A DNA stretch of 64,000 nucleotides from Segetibacter sp. 3557_3 (GTDB lineage Bacteria; Bacteroidota; Bacteroidia; Chitinophagales; Chitinophagaceae). Each line of letters starts with the position of its first letter. Position 1 is the stretch's first letter. The stretch covers positions 24,281 to 88,280 of the forward strand of contig NZ_SMSK01000022.1 in NCBI RefSeq assembly GCF_004354985.1, written 5' to 3'. A program made the position numbers and the translations under genes. Shown here in pieces: positions 61,711-64,000 of this stretch. The notes below the pieces were generated by a model that saw nothing but the letters and a program-made list of their open reading frames with translations, was not told where the DNA came from and did no database searches.

Positions 61711-61773
61711 ATTTTTTATGGACCGGGCAGAATACCACTAATGAAGCTTTACTTGCGTCGCACTCTTGTACGG
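61711..61773 (+). repeat. Dispersed dyad repeat, copy 6
   Basis: Begins ATTTTTTATGGACCGGGC and ends CTTGCGTCGCACTCTTGTAC then GG; the most complete right end in the window. It lies between the divergent HerA-like and DUF3592-like genes. Confidence 0.75.
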
Positions 61774-61825
61774 TTTAACTTTATTGAGCAATGCAACATA
61801 ACGCATTGAAAATAATCCATCCACT

Positions 61826-62227
61826 ATGCTTTGGTTTCTTGCTGCTTTAATCCTGGGTCTTAGCTTTTACCGGCTTTATATGTATGTGCGTAAAGTAAAA
61901 AACTACTACAAGGTGGCTGCAACAATCGTAGGTAATGACATCAAGACTGTAGAAGATCCGCTGATGGGACCAAAGTATTTCTATGCCCCGATTGTTGAAT
62001 TCACCGATAAATCGGGCGAATTAAAACAGATGATCTGCGGGGAAGACAATCCCGGAAGACCCATATATAAAGATGGAGCAAAACTTACCTTGCTGGTTCA
62101 TCCCGACGATGCAAGCCGTTTCCTGGTGCACGACTTTGTAAATGGCTACCTCATACCGGTGATCTGGATCATCATCGGTGTAAGCATTGTGCTCATCCCT
62201 TACATCTTCCCGGAAACGTTTAAATAG
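61826..62227 (+). CDS. DUF3592-like membrane protein
   Basis: A 133-residue protein with membrane helices at residues 2-20 (WFLAALILGLSFYRLY) and 107-127 (VIWIIIGVSIVLIPYIF). The middle is a beta-rich domain with YAPIVEFTDKSG, the typical DUF3592 strand (a Y-x-P-x-V-x-F motif), and LTLLVHPDDASRF. No function is known. It is a lone gene. Confidence 0.75.
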   Translation: MLWFLAALILGLSFYRLYMYVRKVKNYYKVAATIVGNDIKTVEDPLMGPKYFYAPIVEFTDKSGELKQMICGEDNPGRPIYKDGAKLTLLVHPDDASRFLVHDFVNGYLIPVIWIIIGVSIVLIPYIFPETFK

Positions 62228-62595
62228 TTTCTCCCTTCAGCTGAAACGGTATATGTAGTGGAGCGTCGCCCGTCCGACTGGCTCAGCCCTGCCGTCTATA
62301 ATCAATTCCACTTCGATCTCAAACGACATGAGAATTAATAAAACCTTCAGTTTGAAGACCGAAGATGCTTGTTGCTTTGCCGATGAACTGATTGCGACGC
62401 CCGTCCGTCTGGCATCCGGGCGGGCAAGGATGATGCTATGAAAAACAATGCTGGTACTTAAAAAAATTTCAACCAAAAAGATGTTGGTAAACCTTAGGCG
62501 TAGCTGGGCGGGTAACCAAAGCCGCATCTATGTTACAATAGCTAATCACCAGAAAAAAGCCGTTAGCATTCGACGCTGTTATCCCTGCATTCGCA
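62228..62595. other. 368-bp gap with GC-rich direct repeats and a hairpin
   Basis: No convincing gene. Two 20-bp direct repeats, GCGTCGCCCGTCCGACTGGC (62263-62282) and GCGACGCCCGTCCGTCTGGC (62394-62413), differ at two positions and lie 131 bp apart. The second flows into a 9-bp hairpin GCCCGTCCG / CGGGCGGGC (62399-62425, one G-T pair). The base composition is richer in GC than the surroundings. Confidence 0.5.
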
Positions 62596-62967
62596 CTATA
62601 AGTCTTCTTCGCGCTCGAGCATCAAAATAGCGCCCTGTGGAACAATATAATATTTGTCGCCCTGGTACATTACTTCCGTTGCGCCGCTCAACAGGAAGAT
62701 TGCAAGATCACCTTCCCTGGCCTGTAACGGTATATACTTTACCTGCTCCTCTTCCGATTTCCAGGGCTCGTTTTCCGCCGGCATCGGAATGGCATAGCCT
62801 GGACCCGTCTTGATTACGTAACCTTGTTGCACCTTCTCTTTGTCCTGCACACCAAGCGGAAGATAAAGACCACTTTCGGTACGATCCTCCGGTTTCGCCA
62901 GTCGTATCAGTACCCGGTCGCCAATTACCACTACCTTCTTCAATTTATTATCGTTCGTTAGTACCAT
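62596..62967 (-). CDS. GroES-like co-chaperonin paralogue
   Basis: A 123-residue protein with a GroES fold: KKVVVIGDRVLIRLAKPEDR, then the mobile-loop-like TESGLYLP (about 31-38), QQGYVIKTGPG, and a final strand DKYYIVPQGAILMLE. Standard GroES has about 95 residues; the extra length is an insertion near residues 60-82 (around AENEPWKSEEE). It has no groEL beside it and is not the main chaperonin gene by context. It may cap a chaperonin or have taken another role. A -7 box lies 21 nt upstream. Confidence 0.75.
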   Translation of the reverse strand: MVLTNDNKLKKVVVIGDRVLIRLAKPEDRTESGLYLPLGVQDKEKVQQGYVIKTGPGYAIPMPAENEPWKSEEEQVKYIPLQAREGDLAIFLLSGATEVMYQGDKYYIVPQGAILMLEREEDL

Positions 62968-62988
62968 GCTTTATGCTTTAACCAGCTG

Positions 62989-62996
62989 CAAAATTA
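62989..62996 (-). promoter_or_regulatory. GroES-like gene -7 promoter box
   Basis: Minus-strand TAATTTTG, exact to TAnnTTTG, 21 nt before the ATG. Confidence 0.55.
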
Positions 62997-63143
62997 CAGG
63001 GTTGGCATGCTGTTTATAAAAGTTATTCGTGCACTAAATTGCTGAGACCGCGTAAATAGTGTATTAACAAATATTTACCGGCAACTTGTATAGCTTCGGT
63101 GCGATGTTCTAACTTTAATACGTAACTATTCAAAAATAAAATC

Positions 63144-63857
63144 ATGGAATCAAGAAAATACAAAATTCTCCTTTGCGAAGACGATACCAACCTCGGAATG
63201 GTACTGAAAAACTACCTTGAATTGAATGATTATGATGTGGTGCTTGAACGTGATGGCCGGTTGGGACTTGCAGCTTTTCAGCGCGAAAAATTTGATATCT
63301 GTCTGCTTGATGTAATGATGCCAAACATGGATGGTTTTACCCTTGCTGAAGAGATCAGGGATGTTGACCCGGATATTCCATTATTTTTCCTGAGTGCAAA
63401 AACCATGAAAGACGATATTATCCAGGGCTATAAACTTGGCGCCGACGACTACATTACAAAACCTTTTGACAGCGAAGTTCTGCTGCTAAAGATCAAAGTA
63501 ATACTGAAGCGCAATGAAGAAGAAAACAAAATTAACGAGAACATCCAGTTCGACCTGGGCAGCTATCACTTCAACCCGAAACTTCGTCAACTGAGCCGTG
63601 GCACCGTTACCAACACGCTATCGCCAAAGGAAAATGAACTGTTGAAAATGTTGGCTGAGCACAAAAACGACTTGTTGCCACGCGAACAGGCACTTAAGAA
63701 AATCTGGGGTAGCGATACTTACTTTAATGGCAGAAGTATGGACGTATACATTGCCAAACTCCGTAAATACCTGAAAGACGATCCGGATATCGAAATTGTA
63801 AACATCCATGGTAATGGCTTCAGGTTGGTTGCACCGGTTGCACCTGCCGAAGCTTAG
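63144..63857 (+). CDS. OmpR-family response regulator
   Basis: A 237-residue two-component regulator. The receiver has acidic residues E12, D13 and D14, the phosphate acceptor D56 in CLLDVMMP and the Lys of DYITKPFD. The C-terminal winged helix (about 132-232) shows LSPKENELLKMLAEH, NGRSMDVYIAKLRKYLKDD and the terminal NIHGNGFRLV, typical of OmpR/PhoB. No kinase gene adjoins; the TPR kinase at 41139 is a distant and unproven partner. Confidence 0.93.
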   Translation: MESRKYKILLCEDDTNLGMVLKNYLELNDYDVVLERDGRLGLAAFQREKFDICLLDVMMPNMDGFTLAEEIRDVDPDIPLFFLSAKTMKDDIIQGYKLGADDYITKPFDSEVLLLKIKVILKRNEEENKINENIQFDLGSYHFNPKLRQLSRGTVTNTLSPKENELLKMLAEHKNDLLPREQALKKIWGSDTYFNGRSMDVYIAKLRKYLKDDPDIEIVNIHGNGFRLVAPVAPAEA

Positions 63858-63876
63858 CAGCATTGTTTAAATAATC

Positions 63877-63920
63877 AAAAAGAGGCCGTCTCAAAACTAA
63901 AGTTTGAGGCGGCTTTTTCT
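63877..63920 (+). terminator. Terminator after the response regulator
   Basis: AAAAAGAGGCCGTCTCAAA pairs with TTTGAGGCGGCTTTTT (with G-T pairs and a small bulge) around a short A-rich loop; a T-run ends it. About 20 nt past the stop. Confidence 0.8.
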
Positions 63921-64000
63921 ATTAGGCTGTATACGTTCCTATACTACTGTGAATTTTTCTATCTATATTCTCGTTGATCCTTTCTGGTTGTTATGCTTTA

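Noticed and set aside
62237..62527. 96-residue minus-strand frame ending in LHYIYRFS
   Set aside because: It spans the GC-rich direct repeats and hairpin and matches no known family; its last 30 codons look coding-like but could be a decayed fragment.
41..64000. Phage, insertion sequences, CRISPR arrays or defence genes
   Set aside because: No transposase, integrase, Cas or restriction gene motif, and no array of regularly spaced repeats, is visible on either strand.

Overview
The window looks like chromosomal DNA from a member of the Bacteroidota, most probably a Chitinophagaceae-type bacterium. The evidence is a PorX regulator with a PglZ domain (type IX secretion), a fused LpxC-FabZ enzyme, a TonB receptor with an N-terminal carboxypeptidase-like domain, and repeated -7 promoter boxes of the Bacteroidota type (TAnnTTTG), with little sign of Shine-Dalgarno sequences. 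Almost everything is housekeeping. I see no phage, insertion sequence, CRISPR array or defence island.

Layout. 0-5.7 kb: an Omp85-family outer-membrane protein diverges from hemW, followed by gpsA with a 37-residue membrane microprotein. 4.3-7.3 kb: a TolC/HlyD export pair without its inner-membrane pump. 7.4-10.5 kb: an amino-acid permease and a PLP trans-sulfuration-type enzyme 4 nt apart, then a DUF2721 protein. 10.5-14.8 kb: a TonB receptor preceded by a Cys/His-containing lipoprotein, then a thiolase. 15-19 kb: pyrD, a YcxB-like protein, rsmE and dnaB. 19.07-19.83 kb: an AT-rich gap with degenerate DnaA-box-like 9-mers; genes mostly point away from it on both sides, so it is a candidate origin or DnaA-controlled region. 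19.8-29.9 kb: pheT, a coiled-coil protein, zapA, a structured candidate 6S-like RNA, rny, a degenerate TylF-type methyltransferase, rplS, tatA, gatA and a lytic transglycosylase. 29.9-36 kb: pabB, a very acidic protein, purA and a RelA/SpoT enzyme with a 26-residue membrane peptide upstream. 36-41 kb: tRNA-Leu, trigger factor and clpP-clpP-clpX, a folding and proteolysis cluster. 41-48 kb: a TPR histidine kinase, acyl-CoA dehydrogenase, a helix-hairpin-helix protein, an MBL hydrolase, a small unknown protein and porX. 48-54 kb: an HD-domain hydrolase, then the lipid A block lpxD, lpxC-fabZ, lpxA and an overlapping ABC ATPase. 54-64 kb: alanine dehydrogenase, tsaE, a copper-type P-ATPase, recQ, a HerA-like ATPase, a DUF3592 protein, a GroES-like protein and an OmpR-type regulator.

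The most interesting signals are non-coding. They are a promoter-to-U-tract rod-like RNA between zapA and rny that resembles 6S RNA; a dispersed intergenic repeat with a dyad core (TGCGTCGCA or GTGTCAC) in at least six gaps; and several promoters whose -7 box ends 4-6 nt before the start codon, suggesting leaderless mRNAs. All functional calls rest on reading motifs in the sequence; no database search was possible.
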